Positions 9,331 to 18,178 of a stretch of DNA of 38,853 bases are shown here, piece after piece. The notes beneath the pieces were generated by a model. It had not been told where the DNA came from and searched no databases. It was given only the letters and a program-made list of their open reading frames with translations. Positions within the stretch are counted from its first letter, which is position 1. The number at the start of each line of letters is the position of its first letter. A program made the translations under genes and the position numbers. This DNA comes from Gemmatimonadota bacterium (GTDB lineage Bacteria; Gemmatimonadota; Gemmatimonadetes; Longimicrobiales; RSA9), in contig SLCC01000057.1 of the NCBI GenBank assembly GCA_007126035.1, forward strand, positions 1 through 38,853. Direction: 5' to 3'.

Positions 9331-9732
9331 TCAGGAGCCCGGGGCCACCACCTTGACCTTGGCCTTGAGCATGTTGTGCCCGCACATGAGCTGGTAGGTG
9401 CCCGGCTTCTCCGGCGTCAGGGATACGGTCTTCGGCTCTCCCTGCGTCAGGTCGGTCCGTTCTACACCCAGCTCCGGGATGTGGACCTGCGCCGCGCAAC
9501 CTGACGGCGTGGTGCGGGTGAACACCAGGTCCACCTTCTCCCCAGCCACCAGCTCAATCTCGGAGGGCACGAAGCCCCGGGCCCCGACCTCGATCTCGAT
9601 CCGGGTCACCGGCGGATCGTCCGCCGCCGGGACCGCCGCCCGGGCGTTACCAACCGCTACGGCCATTCCCGCCATTGCCATCACGGCTACCACCGCCGCT
9701 CCCGCCAACCCGCTCCGACTCACTCTCATCAT
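9331..9732 (-). CDS. Secreted cupredoxin-domain copper protein
   Basis: A 133-residue exported protein. An N-terminal signal (about 1-33, ending AVGNARAA) precedes one cupredoxin domain of the EfeO/plastocyanin-like type: IEIEVGARGFVPSEIELVAGEKVDLVFTR, the TPSGCAAQVHIPELG loop, and the C-terminal copper loop PGTYQLMCGHNMLKAKVKV. Cys, His and Met in CGHNM are candidate copper ligands together with the His of QVHIP. The protein should bind copper in the periplasm. It is the last gene of the cus-like unit, 60 bases after the pump stop and on the same strand, so a role as a periplasmic copper carrier or buffer for the efflux complex is likely but inferred. GGGGGT lies about 6 bases before the first of two adjacent ATGs, either of which may start the protein. 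Confidence 0.87.
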   Translation of the reverse strand: MMRVSRSGLAGAAVVAVMAMAGMAVAVGNARAAVPAADDPPVTRIEIEVGARGFVPSEIELVAGEKVDLVFTRTTPSGCAAQVHIPELGVERTDLTQGEPKTVSLTPEKPGTYQLMCGHNMLKAKVKVVAPGS

Positions 9733-9792
9733 ATCGACCCCCTTGTTTTGGATTTGCTGCTATCTCAAACCTGCTACCGACCTCTCCGTCAC

Positions 9793-12700
9793 TCAGCCAT
9801 CCGTCTCCATTGCGCGGAGCAGCTTCCGCTCTTCCGCCCAGGCGAAGAGCACCGGCACGGTGAACATGGTGAGCAGCACCAGGCTCATGCCCCCCACGCT
9901 GGGGATGGCCATGGGGATCATGATGTCCGCGCCCCTGCCGGTGGCGGTCAACACCGGCAGCAGTGCCAGGATGGTGGTGGCGCTGGTCATGAGGCATGGC
10001 CGCACGCGTCGCAGCCCCGCCTGGACCGTGGCCTCCCTGATGCCCTCCACGGAATCGGTCGGCTGCTCCTCCGAGCTCTGGCGCAGGTAGGTCATCATGA
10101 CCACGCCGTCGTCCACGGCTATCCCGAACAGGGCGAGGAACCCGACCCAGACCGCCACGCTCAGATTGATGGCCTGGAGCTGGAACAGCTCCCGCATGTT
10201 CGCGCCAAAGATGTCGAAGTTACCGAACCAGCCCTGGCCGTAGAGCCAGATCATGACGAACCCGCCGGCCCACGCCACGGCGATGCCGCTGAAGACGATC
10301 AGCGTCCTGGGCACGCTCCTGAACTGGAAGAAGAGGATCAGGAAGATCAGCATCAGGGCCACGGGCAGCACCACCCGCAGCGTCTTTGCCGCCTGGAGCT
10401 GGTTCTCGTAGGCGCCGGCGAAGGTGAAGCTCACGCCGCCGGGCAGGGACAGCCGTCCCTCCCTCATCTGCTCGTTCAGATACGCCTGCGCCTGCTCCAC
10501 CACCTCCACTTCGGCCATGCCCGTCCGGCCGCCGAACGTCACGTAGGAGACGGGGAACGTGTTCTCGGACCGGATCATCTCCGGCCCCCGGACGTACCTG
10601 ATCTCCGCCACCTCGGAGAGCGGGACCTGGATGGGTCCGCCGGAAGCGGACGTGAGGCGCGCCGCCCCGCCGCCGGCGGTGGCCATGGGGCCCATGCCGC
10701 CGCCCGTGCTGGAACCCGCGGCCACTAGGATCCGGCTCATCTCCTCCGGGTCGCCTCGCAGCTCCCGGGGGTAGCGGACGCGGATGTTGTAGCGCTCCCT
10801 CCCCTCCACCGTCGTCGTCGCTTCCAACCCGCCGATGGCCATGGCGATGGTGTTCTGCACGTCCGCCACGCTCAGGCCGTAACGAGCCGTCCGCTCCCGG
10901 TCCACGTCGATCTCCAGGTACGGCTTGCCCACTATGCGCTCCGCGTTGACCGTGGCCGCTTCCACGGCGGGCACCTCCCGGAGCAGCCCCTCCAGCTGGA
11001 TCGCCACCCGCTCCAGGGTCTCGATGTCCGGACCCCGGACCTTGATGCCCATGGGCGCGCGCATCCCGGTCTGGAGCATGACCAGGCGCGTCTCGATGGG
11101 CTGGAGCCTGGGCGCGCTGGTGGTCCCGGGGATCCGCCCCGCCTCGACGATCTCGTCCCAGATGTCCTGGGACGACCTTATGTGGTCGCGCCACTGGCGG
11201 TACGGCCGACCTCGCCGGTCCGGGATGAGCTCGCCCTGGTCGTCCCGGACGAAGTCACCCGTGCCACGGTCCCAGGCGAAGCTGAGCCGCCGACCAGCGT
11301 GGTCGGTGACGTACTCGGGGTGGTAGTTGATCACCGTCTCGATCATGGAGACGGGTGCCGGGTCCAGGGCGCTCTCCGCCCGCCCGATCTTGCCCACCAC
11401 CGACTCCACCTCCGGGATGGCCTCGAAGGCCATGTTCTGGTACGCCATCACCTCCAGGACCTCGCCGATGGAGGCGTGGGGCATGGTGGTGGGCATCCAC
11501 AGGAACGAGCCCTCGTCCAGCGCCGGCATGAACTCCCGGCCCAGACCGGGGAAGGCATGCATGGCCCACGAATACGGGCCCCACGTCCGGACCACGGACT
11601 CCTGGACCCCGACCACACCCGCGGCGCGAGGGACGAACCCGAAGACCCGGTCGAAGCCGAGCCAGACGTTCAGACCCAGCATCACGAGCAGCGCCGGCAT
11701 GGCCAGGAATGCCCGGCGGTTGGCCAGCGCCCAGCGGAGGATGCCCTCGTACTTCCGCTCGAACAAAAGGAACGCTCCCAGCAAACCGCCCACCAGCAGG
11801 GCCACGAAGATGAGGTTGATGACGAACGCCCTCTCCGGGCCCAGCGGCTCCCACACGTAGGCCAGCGCCCACGTCACCGCCAGCGCCGCCGCCACGCTGC
11901 CCACGCGGGTATGATGGCCCTGGAGCGCGGGCGGCAGCCGGTGGCCGTAGACGCGGTACGCCGACAGCAGCGCCAGGGCCAGCGCCGCACCCGCCGCGAT
12001 GAGCCAGCCCATGACCAGGCTCAGGGCCAGCAGCGCGCCGCCGGCCACCATGAGGCCGAACGACCCGGCCCGACCGGCGCCGGGCCCCACCAGCGCCGTC
12101 AGACGCACCCGAGCACCGACGCCGTGACCGCCCCTGCCCCGCCCCGACCCACCGCTCCCACTACCACGCCGGGCCACCGCCGCGTACATGACCGCTGGGA
12201 CGAGCGTCAGGGCTATGAGCACCGCCGCTATCAGGACGAACGTCTTGGTATAGGCCAGCGGGGTGAACAGCTTGCCCTCGGCGCCGGTCATGGCGAACAC
12301 GGGCAGGAACGAGATCACCGTGGTGGCGATGGCCGTAAGCACCGCCGACCCCACCTGGCTCGCGCCACGGTAGACCACGTTGATCCTGCTCTCCTCCGGC
12401 GGCGCCTCGTCCAGGTGGCGGATCACGTTCTCCGAGATGATGATGCCCATGTCCACGATGGTGCCGATGGCGATAGCGATACCAGCAAGCGCCACCACAT
12501 TGGCGTCCACGCCGAAGAGTTTCATCCCCAGGAACGTCAGGAGCACCGCCAGCGGCAGCATGGCGCTCACCACCAGCGACGTCCGCAGGTGCATGAGCAT
12601 GACGATGACGATTATGATCGTCACCAGGATCTGCTGGAGCAGCGCGTCGTTGAGTGTGCCGAGTGTCTCGTAGATCAGACCGGTCCGGTCGTAGAACGAC

Positions 12701-13926
12701 TCCACGCTGACCTGGCTCGTGGTGACCCAGCCCGGCCATTCGTCGTGAGGCGAGGCGCCGAGCCAGCCGAGCCAGCCGTCCTGGTTGAGCCCGGCGTCAA
12801 GGAAGGCATCGAAGCCCTGGCTCCAGGCGAAGTCCTCCACCTCCCGCGACGTGGTCCGGGTCCAGTCCACCACCGCCCGGGTGGGCATGCCCGGCGCGAT
12901 CTCCTCGATCTTGGACTTCACGTTGTTGATGGCCTGGAGGGGGTTATAGCCCTCACGCACCACCACCACACCGCCCACAGCCTCGGCGCCGCCCCGGTCG
13001 AGGGCGCCTCGCCGCTCCGCCGGGCCCATGGACACGTGGGCCAGGTCCGACACCCGGATCGGCGTGAACCCGGCGCCGGAGCGCACCACTGCCGCCTCGA
13101 TGTCCGAGACGTCCTTCACGAACCCGGTGCCCCGGATCACGTACTCGACTCGGTTGATCTCGGTGGTGCGGGCGCCCACGTCCAGGTTCGAGCCCTGGAC
13201 CGCACGGAAGACCTCCTCCAGAGAGACGCCGGCCGCGCGGAGGGCGTCCGGGTCCACGTCCACATGGTATTCCCGGACGAAACCGCCCACGCTGGCCACC
13301 TCGCTGATCCCCTCGGCAGCCAGCAGCCCGTAGCGGACGTAGTAGTCCTGGATCGACCGGAGCTCGTGGAGGTCCCAGCCACCCACGGGCATGCCCTGTG
13401 GGTCACGGCCCTCGAGCGTGTACCAGTAGACCTGACCCAGACCCGTGGCATCGGGACCCAGACCCGGCTGCACCCCGGCCGGCAGCGTGCCCGCCGGCAG
13501 GCTGTTCAGCTTCTCTATTATGCGGCTGCGAGCCCAGTAGAACTCGATGTTGTCGTCGAAGATCACCGAGATGGTGGAGAAGCCGAACATGGAGGTGGAC
13601 CGCACCTCCCGCACACCGGGCAGCCCCATGAGCTGGACCGTGAGCGGGTAGGTGACCTGGTCCTCCACGTCACGGGGCGAGCGACCAGGCCAGTCGGTGA
13701 ACACGATCTGCTGGTTCTCGCCCAGGTCCGGGATGGCGTCCACCGCCACAGGGTCGCGGGGCAGCCAGTCCAGCTCCCAGTCGAACGGCGCCACCGCCAG
13801 CCCGCCCAGGACCACCAGCACGGTGGCAATACCCACCACCAGCCGCTGCTCCAGGACGAACCGGATCAGCGCCGCAATGGCGCCCGGCCGCCGCTCTGTG
13901 ATCCTGTCTTCCCTGTTCCGCATCAT
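9793..13926 (-). CDS. cusA: CusA/CzcA-family heavy-metal efflux RND pump, enlarged
   Basis: A 1377-residue inner-membrane proton-driven pump that, with CusB- and TolC-like partners, exports metal ions (probably Cu+/Ag+). Family landmarks include DAIPDLGENQQIVFTDWPGRSP (about 63-83), VTYPLTVQLMGLPGV, FWARS-like FYWARS, the membrane proton-relay segment GTIVDMGIIISENVIRHLDE (about 488-507), the repeat-2 counterpart LFGIAVDDGVVMMTYLR, and GLRRVRPCLMTSATTILALLPVL. It is roughly 330 residues longer than a typical CusA (about 1050). Extra material lies at about 366-415 (Trp-rich), 586-735 (a Gly/Arg-rich stretch followed by about three extra hydrophobic segments), 760-798, 880-945 and a Gly/Met-rich loop at 1070-1098. 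The start is one of two adjacent ATGs; GAGGAG abuts the first, so the second (13923) may be used. It begins 4 bases after the cusB stop. Confidence 0.95.
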   Translation of the reverse strand: MMRNREDRITERRPGAIAALIRFVLEQRLVVGIATVLVVLGGLAVAPFDWELDWLPRDPVAVDAIPDLGENQQIVFTDWPGRSPRDVEDQVTYPLTVQLMGLPGVREVRSTSMFGFSTISVIFDDNIEFYWARSRIIEKLNSLPAGTLPAGVQPGLGPDATGLGQVYWYTLEGRDPQGMPVGGWDLHELRSIQDYYVRYGLLAAEGISEVASVGGFVREYHVDVDPDALRAAGVSLEEVFRAVQGSNLDVGARTTEINRVEYVIRGTGFVKDVSDIEAAVVRSGAGFTPIRVSDLAHVSMGPAERRGALDRGGAEAVGGVVVVREGYNPLQAINNVKSKIEEIAPGMPTRAVVDWTRTTSREVEDFAWSQGFDAFLDAGLNQDGWLGWLGASPHDEWPGWVTTSQVSVESFYDRTGLIYETLGTLNDALLQQILVTIIIVIVMLMHLRTSLVVSAMLPLAVLLTFLGMKLFGVDANVVALAGIAIAIGTIVDMGIIISENVIRHLDEAPPEESRINVVYRGASQVGSAVLTAIATTVISFLPVFAMTGAEGKLFTPLAYTKTFVLIAAVLIALTLVPAVMYAAVARRGSGSGGSGRGRGGHGVGARVRLTALVGPGAGRAGSFGLMVAGGALLALSLVMGWLIAAGAALALALLSAYRVYGHRLPPALQGHHTRVGSVAAALAVTWALAYVWEPLGPERAFVINLIFVALLVGGLLGAFLLFERKYEGILRWALANRRAFLAMPALLVMLGLNVWLGFDRVFGFVPRAAGVVGVQESVVRTWGPYSWAMHAFPGLGREFMPALDEGSFLWMPTTMPHASIGEVLEVMAYQNMAFEAIPEVESVVGKIGRAESALDPAPVSMIETVINYHPEYVTDHAGRRLSFAWDRGTGDFVRDDQGELIPDRRGRPYRQWRDHIRSSQDIWDEIVEAGRIPGTTSAPRLQPIETRLVMLQTGMRAPMGIKVRGPDIETLERVAIQLEGLLREVPAVEAATVNAERIVGKPYLEIDVDRERTARYGLSVADVQNTIAMAIGGLEATTTVEGRERYNIRVRYPRELRGDPEEMSRILVAAGSSTGGGMGPMATAGGGAARLTSASGGPIQVPLSEVAEIRYVRGPEMIRSENTFPVSYVTFGGRTGMAEVEVVEQAQAYLNEQMREGRLSLPGGVSFTFAGAYENQLQAAKTLRVVLPVALMLIFLILFFQFRSVPRTLIVFSGIAVAWAGGFVMIWLYGQGWFGNFDIFGANMRELFQLQAINLSVAVWVGFLALFGIAVDDGVVMMTYLRQSSEEQPTDSVEGIREATVQAGLRRVRPCLMTSATTILALLPVLTATGRGADIMIPMAIPSVGGMSLVLLTMFTVPVLFAWAEERKLLRAMETDG

Positions 13927-13930
13927 CTCC

Positions 13931-15817
13931 TCAACCCGCGATCCGGCCCTGGACCTCGCCGCACTCGAACATCTCAGCGCCCCAGTACGGATTCTCCACC
14001 GCCTCGACCCGCGTCAGCCAGGTCCCTTCCGCCCCGTTGACCATGGGACACATGGCCCGGAACAGGGGGCCCACCTGGTCGGAGGGGAACGACCGCACCG
14101 CTTCTTCCAGCAAGTCGCTCAGCGCCTGGAGCTCGCCACGGAGCCCCGCCAGGTCGTCCGCGCCCGCCATGGCCGCCGCTCGACGACGCATCTCGGTCCG
14201 GATCCGGTTCCAGTCACGACCCGCGTCCCGGTCCAGACCCCCCAGCTCGGCGCCTCGCAGTACCTCCTCCAGCCCTGTAGCCGCCGACCGGGCCCCGGCG
14301 GGGTTGTCCCGCGACAGGGCCTCCGCCACACCCAGGTACGCCACTACCACCGTCTCCAGTTGACGGCCCGCGGCGGCGGAGAGCTCTACGGGCACCCTGC
14401 CCGTGTCCCCATGCGGCGCTTCGTGAGCGTCGTGATCATGCGGGGCCGCCGGGCCATGGTCATGGCCGCGGACAGGGGCGGGCGCGGCGCCAGCCATCAT
14501 GCTGGACCGCCCCCGGATCTGGAGCTCGGAATCGATCCGGAACCCGCCGTTCACCACCACCAGGTCCCCCTCCGACAACCCCGACACCACCTCCCGGTAG
14601 GCACCGCTGCGAGCGCCCAGCGTCACCTCCCTGGGCTCGAACGTGGGCCGGTCGTAGCCCGGCAGCTGCACGTAGACCAGCGCCCGCTGCCCCGTCACCA
14701 GGGGCGCGCTGGCCGGGATGACCAGCGCCCCGTTACTGGCGGAACCCGTCGCTTGGCCTCGCGCCAGCATGCCCGGCTTCAGCCGACCGCCCGGGTTGGC
14801 CACCTGGACCCGCACCCTCGCCGTCCGGCGGCCGCCGTCCACCACCGGGTCGATGAAGGACACGGTCCCGTCGAAGATCTGGCCCGGGAACGACTCGACC
14901 GTGAAGTGGAGGGGCTGCCCCACCGCCAGCCGGCCCAGGTCACGCTCGTAGGCGTCGAACTGGGCCCAGACCCGGTTGATCCCCGCCACCCGCATCAGGC
15001 GTCCGCCCGCGGGAAGCCACTCCCCCTGGCGGGCCACCAGGTCGGCCACCACGCCGTCGCCAGGGCTGTAGAGCGTGTAGCTCCGGGCCGGCTGGCCAGT
15101 GTCCAGGATCCGGTCGACCTGGGACCGGGACACGCCCAACGACAGCAACTGGGCCGCCGCCGCCTCCACCAGGTCGGTGCGTCCCCCTGCCTCCGCCGCA
15201 CGCCGCGCCTGCAACAGCTCCTGCGAAGCCGCCAGAATGGCCGGGCTGTATATCTCCGCCAGGGCCTGGCCCCGGCGAACCGTCGCCTGCTCGTAGTTCA
15301 CACGCAGCCGCTCGACCTGGCCCTCGATCCGGAGCACCACGTCGTCGACCTGGGTCTCGTCGTAGTCGATCACGCCGGACAGCCGGACCTCGCTCGCCAG
15401 GTCCCGGCGCTCTACCGGCCAGACCTGCACCGCCATCAGCGCCGCCGCCCGCTCGCTCACCGTCAGGCGAGGAAGGTCGCCGTGCTCCCCGTCGTCGTCA
15501 CCCATGCTCACCGGGATCAGGTCCATGCCGCAGATGGGGCACTGCCCGGGGTTGGGCTGCCGGATCTGGGGATGCATCGAGCAGGTCCACTCCACCCCAT
15601 CGCCGCTGTCCGGGTCGCCAATGGCGGCGCCGATGCCGTCCCGGCCGTCGCCATCGGGCGCGGTGGTCCGGCTCAGCACCGTGGACCCGATGAAGAGGCC
15701 CACCATGAGCACCACCACGTAGGGAGTGAGCTGCTGGGCCCGGGCGGGCAGCCGCCGCCAGCGGGCCAGGCCTCGCTCCCGTACGCCGTGAATCAGATGT
15801 GCGATTCTGTCCTTCAT
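13931..15817 (-). CDS. cusB: CusB-type membrane fusion protein with metal-binding and DUF3347-like domains
   Basis: A 628-residue periplasmic adaptor linking the RND pump to the outer-membrane channel. The start at 15817 has GGTGAGGAG five bases upstream; the open frame extends further back without a site. In order: a membrane anchor at about 31-49; a heavy-metal-binding domain with WTCSMHP (Cys79, His82) and CPICGM (Cys93, Cys96); the HlyD-like barrel and hairpin (SGVIDYDET to about 435, with GQVERLRVNYEQATVRRGQ and LYSPGDGVVADLVARQGEWL); a His-rich linker at about 452-470 (GHDHGPAAPHDHDAHEAPHG); and a C-terminal helical domain with MCPM, WL and NPYWGAEMFECG, typical of DUF3347. The metal-binding and His-rich parts suggest it hands periplasmic copper to the pump. 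Confidence 0.95.
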   Translation of the reverse strand: MKDRIAHLIHGVRERGLARWRRLPARAQQLTPYVVVLMVGLFIGSTVLSRTTAPDGDGRDGIGAAIGDPDSGDGVEWTCSMHPQIRQPNPGQCPICGMDLIPVSMGDDDGEHGDLPRLTVSERAAALMAVQVWPVERRDLASEVRLSGVIDYDETQVDDVVLRIEGQVERLRVNYEQATVRRGQALAEIYSPAILAASQELLQARRAAEAGGRTDLVEAAAAQLLSLGVSRSQVDRILDTGQPARSYTLYSPGDGVVADLVARQGEWLPAGGRLMRVAGINRVWAQFDAYERDLGRLAVGQPLHFTVESFPGQIFDGTVSFIDPVVDGGRRTARVRVQVANPGGRLKPGMLARGQATGSASNGALVIPASAPLVTGQRALVYVQLPGYDRPTFEPREVTLGARSGAYREVVSGLSEGDLVVVNGGFRIDSELQIRGRSSMMAGAAPAPVRGHDHGPAAPHDHDAHEAPHGDTGRVPVELSAAAGRQLETVVVAYLGVAEALSRDNPAGARSAATGLEEVLRGAELGGLDRDAGRDWNRIRTEMRRRAAAMAGADDLAGLRGELQALSDLLEEAVRSFPSDQVGPLFRAMCPMVNGAEGTWLTRVEAVENPYWGAEMFECGEVQGRIAG

Positions 15818-15860
15818 GGTCTCCTCACCCTTGACCTCGTCGCCGGTCACTCGTCGCCGG

Positions 15861-17159
15861 TCACTCGTTGCCTGCGGGATGGCGGCCGATGGTCGCGTCC
15901 AGCCGGGCATGCAGCGACGCCTCCCGCACCCTGGCCGCGATCAGGTCCATCTCCACGTCCAGCGCCATCCTCTGCGCGTCCAGCAGCTCCAGGAAGCGGG
16001 TCGTGCCCGCCTGGTACCCCGCCAGGCTCGCGTCCAGGACCTGGCGGACCTGCGGCCTCAGCCGGTCCTCGTACCGGGCGACCCGGTCCTGGACCCGGCT
16101 CAACTGCGTCAGCACGTCGTCCAGCTCCGTCTCCAGGGCCAGCAGCGCGTCCGCCGTCTCCAGCTCCCGCTGACTCGCCCGCAACTCCGCCTCCCGGATC
16201 TCCGCCCGGACGCCGCCCCGCCAGAGCGGCAGGCTCAGCCCGATGGACGGCATCACCGGCTCCTGACCGTACATCCGGTCGAAACCCATCCTGGACAGGT
16301 TGAGGTTCAGCCCCACGCTCAACTCGGGCCGGAGCATGGTCCGACGCATGTCTGCAAGCGACTCCTCGGCCGACACCATGGCGCGACCCGCCTCCACCAG
16401 CGGGTGCCCGGCCACCTGCGCCAGGTACTCCGCCGGGTCCGGCGCGCCGCCCCGGGCAGCCGGCGACGCCAGCCGGTCGTCGCCGCCGATCCGGACCTGG
16501 CCACCGGTGAGCGACTCGATCCGCGCCACCAGCGCCGCCCGCTCCTCCGCCAGCGATTCGAGTCGCTGGCCCAGGACCTCCGTCTCCACCTCGATCCCCA
16601 GCACCGCCTGCAGGGGCGTCCGCCCCGCCGCGTACTGGGCGAGCGCCGCCTCACGATAGAGGTCCAGTTGGGCCATGTACTCGCCGATCAGCGACCGCCG
16701 CTCCTGGACACCCCACAGCTCGCTGTAAGTGGTGCGGGCCAGCAGCACCAGCTCCAGGTCCATGGCCTCGACCTCCAGGGCCGTGGCCGACGCCATGCTG
16801 GCCCGAGCGGCACGGTCCGCCGCCAGACGACCCGGCCACGGGATGGCCTGGCGCGCCATGACCTGGGCACCGGCCTCACCATCCGCGATCATGGCCACCA
16901 TGGGCATGACCTCCACCATGGGGAACGGCCAGCGGACCTGGCCCGGTCGCTCCGCATCCGCCGCCGCACCGGCCCGGGCTGCCTCCAGCCTCAGGTTCCG
17001 GCCGCGGACGGCCGCAACGACCTCCGCCTCCGTGCGCGTGGGCTGCGCGGCGACATCCATCCTCGCCACCGCGGCTTCCTGGGCACCGGCCATCCCCGGC
17101 AGCGACACCGCGCCAGCGATCACCAGCCCCAGCAGCCATCTCGATCTATCCTGGTTCAT
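15861..17159 (-). CDS. cusC: TolC-family outer-membrane efflux protein (CusC-like)
   Basis: A 432-residue outer-membrane factor, the exit duct of the tripartite metal pump. The start at 17159 is chosen because it opens a clean signal peptide (basic NQDRSRW, hydrophobic LLGLVIAGAVSLPG, cleavage near MAGAQ); the frame extends 18 codons upstream. Two OEP repeats of long heptad-rich helices follow, with RPELSVGLNLNLS, GLSLPLWRGGVRAEIREAELRAS and YQAGTTRFLELLDAQR as the family signatures. The segment at about residues 77-105 is Met-rich (PFPMVEVMPMVAM and QVMAR), which could bind copper. It is the first gene of the minus-strand unit, 43 bases before cusB, so the promoter should lie in the gap up to 17428. 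No strong ribosome site is seen. Confidence 0.92.
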   Translation of the reverse strand: MNQDRSRWLLGLVIAGAVSLPGMAGAQEAAVARMDVAAQPTRTEAEVVAAVRGRNLRLEAARAGAAADAERPGQVRWPFPMVEVMPMVAMIADGEAGAQVMARQAIPWPGRLAADRAARASMASATALEVEAMDLELVLLARTTYSELWGVQERRSLIGEYMAQLDLYREAALAQYAAGRTPLQAVLGIEVETEVLGQRLESLAEERAALVARIESLTGGQVRIGGDDRLASPAARGGAPDPAEYLAQVAGHPLVEAGRAMVSAEESLADMRRTMLRPELSVGLNLNLSRMGFDRMYGQEPVMPSIGLSLPLWRGGVRAEIREAELRASQRELETADALLALETELDDVLTQLSRVQDRVARYEDRLRPQVRQVLDASLAGYQAGTTRFLELLDAQRMALDVEMDLIAARVREASLHARLDATIGRHPAGNE

Positions 17160-17428
17160 ACCGAGTTCTCGATTCCGCAGCCGTCCCTCAGCTTCCGACA
17201 CAGCAATTCTCACATGTGTGGAGTGAAATCAGGGTGAACATCACATGAAGGTTCGTTCAGAAATCCCGAGTCGGCACCCGGCGCCGGGGGTCATCGGGGC
17301 CGACCGTGCTCTCCCCGTACGGCTATGGGGTGGCGGCCGGAAGGCGAAGCGCCGAAAATTGGTGGAGCTGGGCGGTTCCCGGACGGTGGTGTACTCGTTC
17401 CGTTTGGCCTCTGGAAAGGAGTTGGCAG
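17160..17428. other. Divergent promoter region, cus unit and Pro-rich lipoprotein
   Basis: A 269-base gap between the divergent cusC-like and lipoprotein genes. It holds a perfect palindrome CACATGTG (17211-17218) with a second half copy CACATG at 17242-17247, 31 bases away, and a perfect 12-base palindrome CCCGGCGCCGGG at 17277-17288. The first pair could be an operator for the metal unit, but I can place no -35/-10 elements with confidence. Confidence 0.35.
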
Positions 17429-18079
17429 ATGCGGATTGCGTTGCTGGTATCCTTGGCAGGCCTGCTGTTCGCGGCATCGTGTGAGCCCCCGCCGGAGCCG
17501 GCGCCACCACCGGAGCCGGTGCCCGGGCCGGAGCCGGTGCCCGATCAGGAGCCCGTCTTCCAGGTGGAGTTGTGGCCCGAGGAGGGCATCCCGCAGTTCC
17601 ACGCCACAGGCGCGGCGCTGGCGCTCCACGAGGATCCAGCCAGGTCGATCCCGTTGGCCCGTGTGGTGCGTGACGTGGAGGCGGGCACGCCGATCCAGTT
17701 CGATGCTACGAGGTACCAGACACTCCGGCCTGGTCGGATAGCGGTGCTGGAGGCGGACACGATCCGAGGTCGCAACCTGGGCACCATCAGCTATCTCAGC
17801 CGCGAAGAGTACTATGGCCAGCATCCGGCGGAAGAATGGCCGGTCATGCCGGGCGATACCATCGACTACCTCCAGTACCGCGCCGAAGGTACCTGCTTTG
17901 TGCGGATCGACGGCACGGTGGTCGACGCGGAGCAGTGTCCTGCCCTTTTCGGAGATTCTTTCGAGCTCACCAGCGAGCCGCTGCTCGACTGGTGGATCAG
18001 GGTGGTGCTGGACCACTCGCCGGCTGGCTGGCTGCTGGTCGATAATGCCGTGGTCACCGAGGTGGGACGCGGCTTCTGA
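17429..18079 (+). CDS. Lipoprotein of unknown function with Pro/Glu-rich linker
   Basis: A 216-residue lipoprotein. The start at 17429 follows AAAGGAG by 7 bases and opens a signal ending in lipobox FAASC (Cys about 18); the open frame runs further upstream without a site. After the Cys comes a Pro/Glu repeat (EPPPEPAPPPEPVPGPEPV) of about 25 residues that probably spans part of the envelope. The rest is an acidic, mostly beta globular domain with YQTLRPGRIAVLEADTIRG, YLSREEYYG, a pair of Cys in GTCFVRIDGTVVDAEQCP that may form a disulfide, and DWWIRVVLDHSPAGWLLVDNA. The last motif resembles SH3-type wall-associated strands, but I recognise no named family. It is divergent from the metal-efflux unit. 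Confidence 0.75.
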   Translation: MRIALLVSLAGLLFAASCEPPPEPAPPPEPVPGPEPVPDQEPVFQVELWPEEGIPQFHATGAALALHEDPARSIPLARVVRDVEAGTPIQFDATRYQTLRPGRIAVLEADTIRGRNLGTISYLSREEYYGQHPAEEWPVMPGDTIDYLQYRAEGTCFVRIDGTVVDAEQCPALFGDSFELTSEPLLDWWIRVVLDHSPAGWLLVDNAVVTEVGRGF

Positions 18080-18178
18080 GGCAGCCCGGGTCGCCTCGGA
18101 GGCGTCGGCGCCCGACCGCGTGGGCCAACCGCAGCGGGGTGCGATGCTTGGCGCCCCCGGAAAGAAGACGTAGCGCAG

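Noticed and set aside
11182-14040. A 952-codon open frame on the plus strand opposite cusA
   Set aside because: It is rich in His, Arg, Gln and Asp with no domain, and lies exactly antisense to a well-conserved RND pump. Long antisense frames are expected at this GC content.
13652-16303. An 883-codon plus-strand frame across cusA, cusB and cusC
   Set aside because: It crosses three genes with clear families on the other strand, has low-complexity Pro/Arg-rich composition and no ribosome site.
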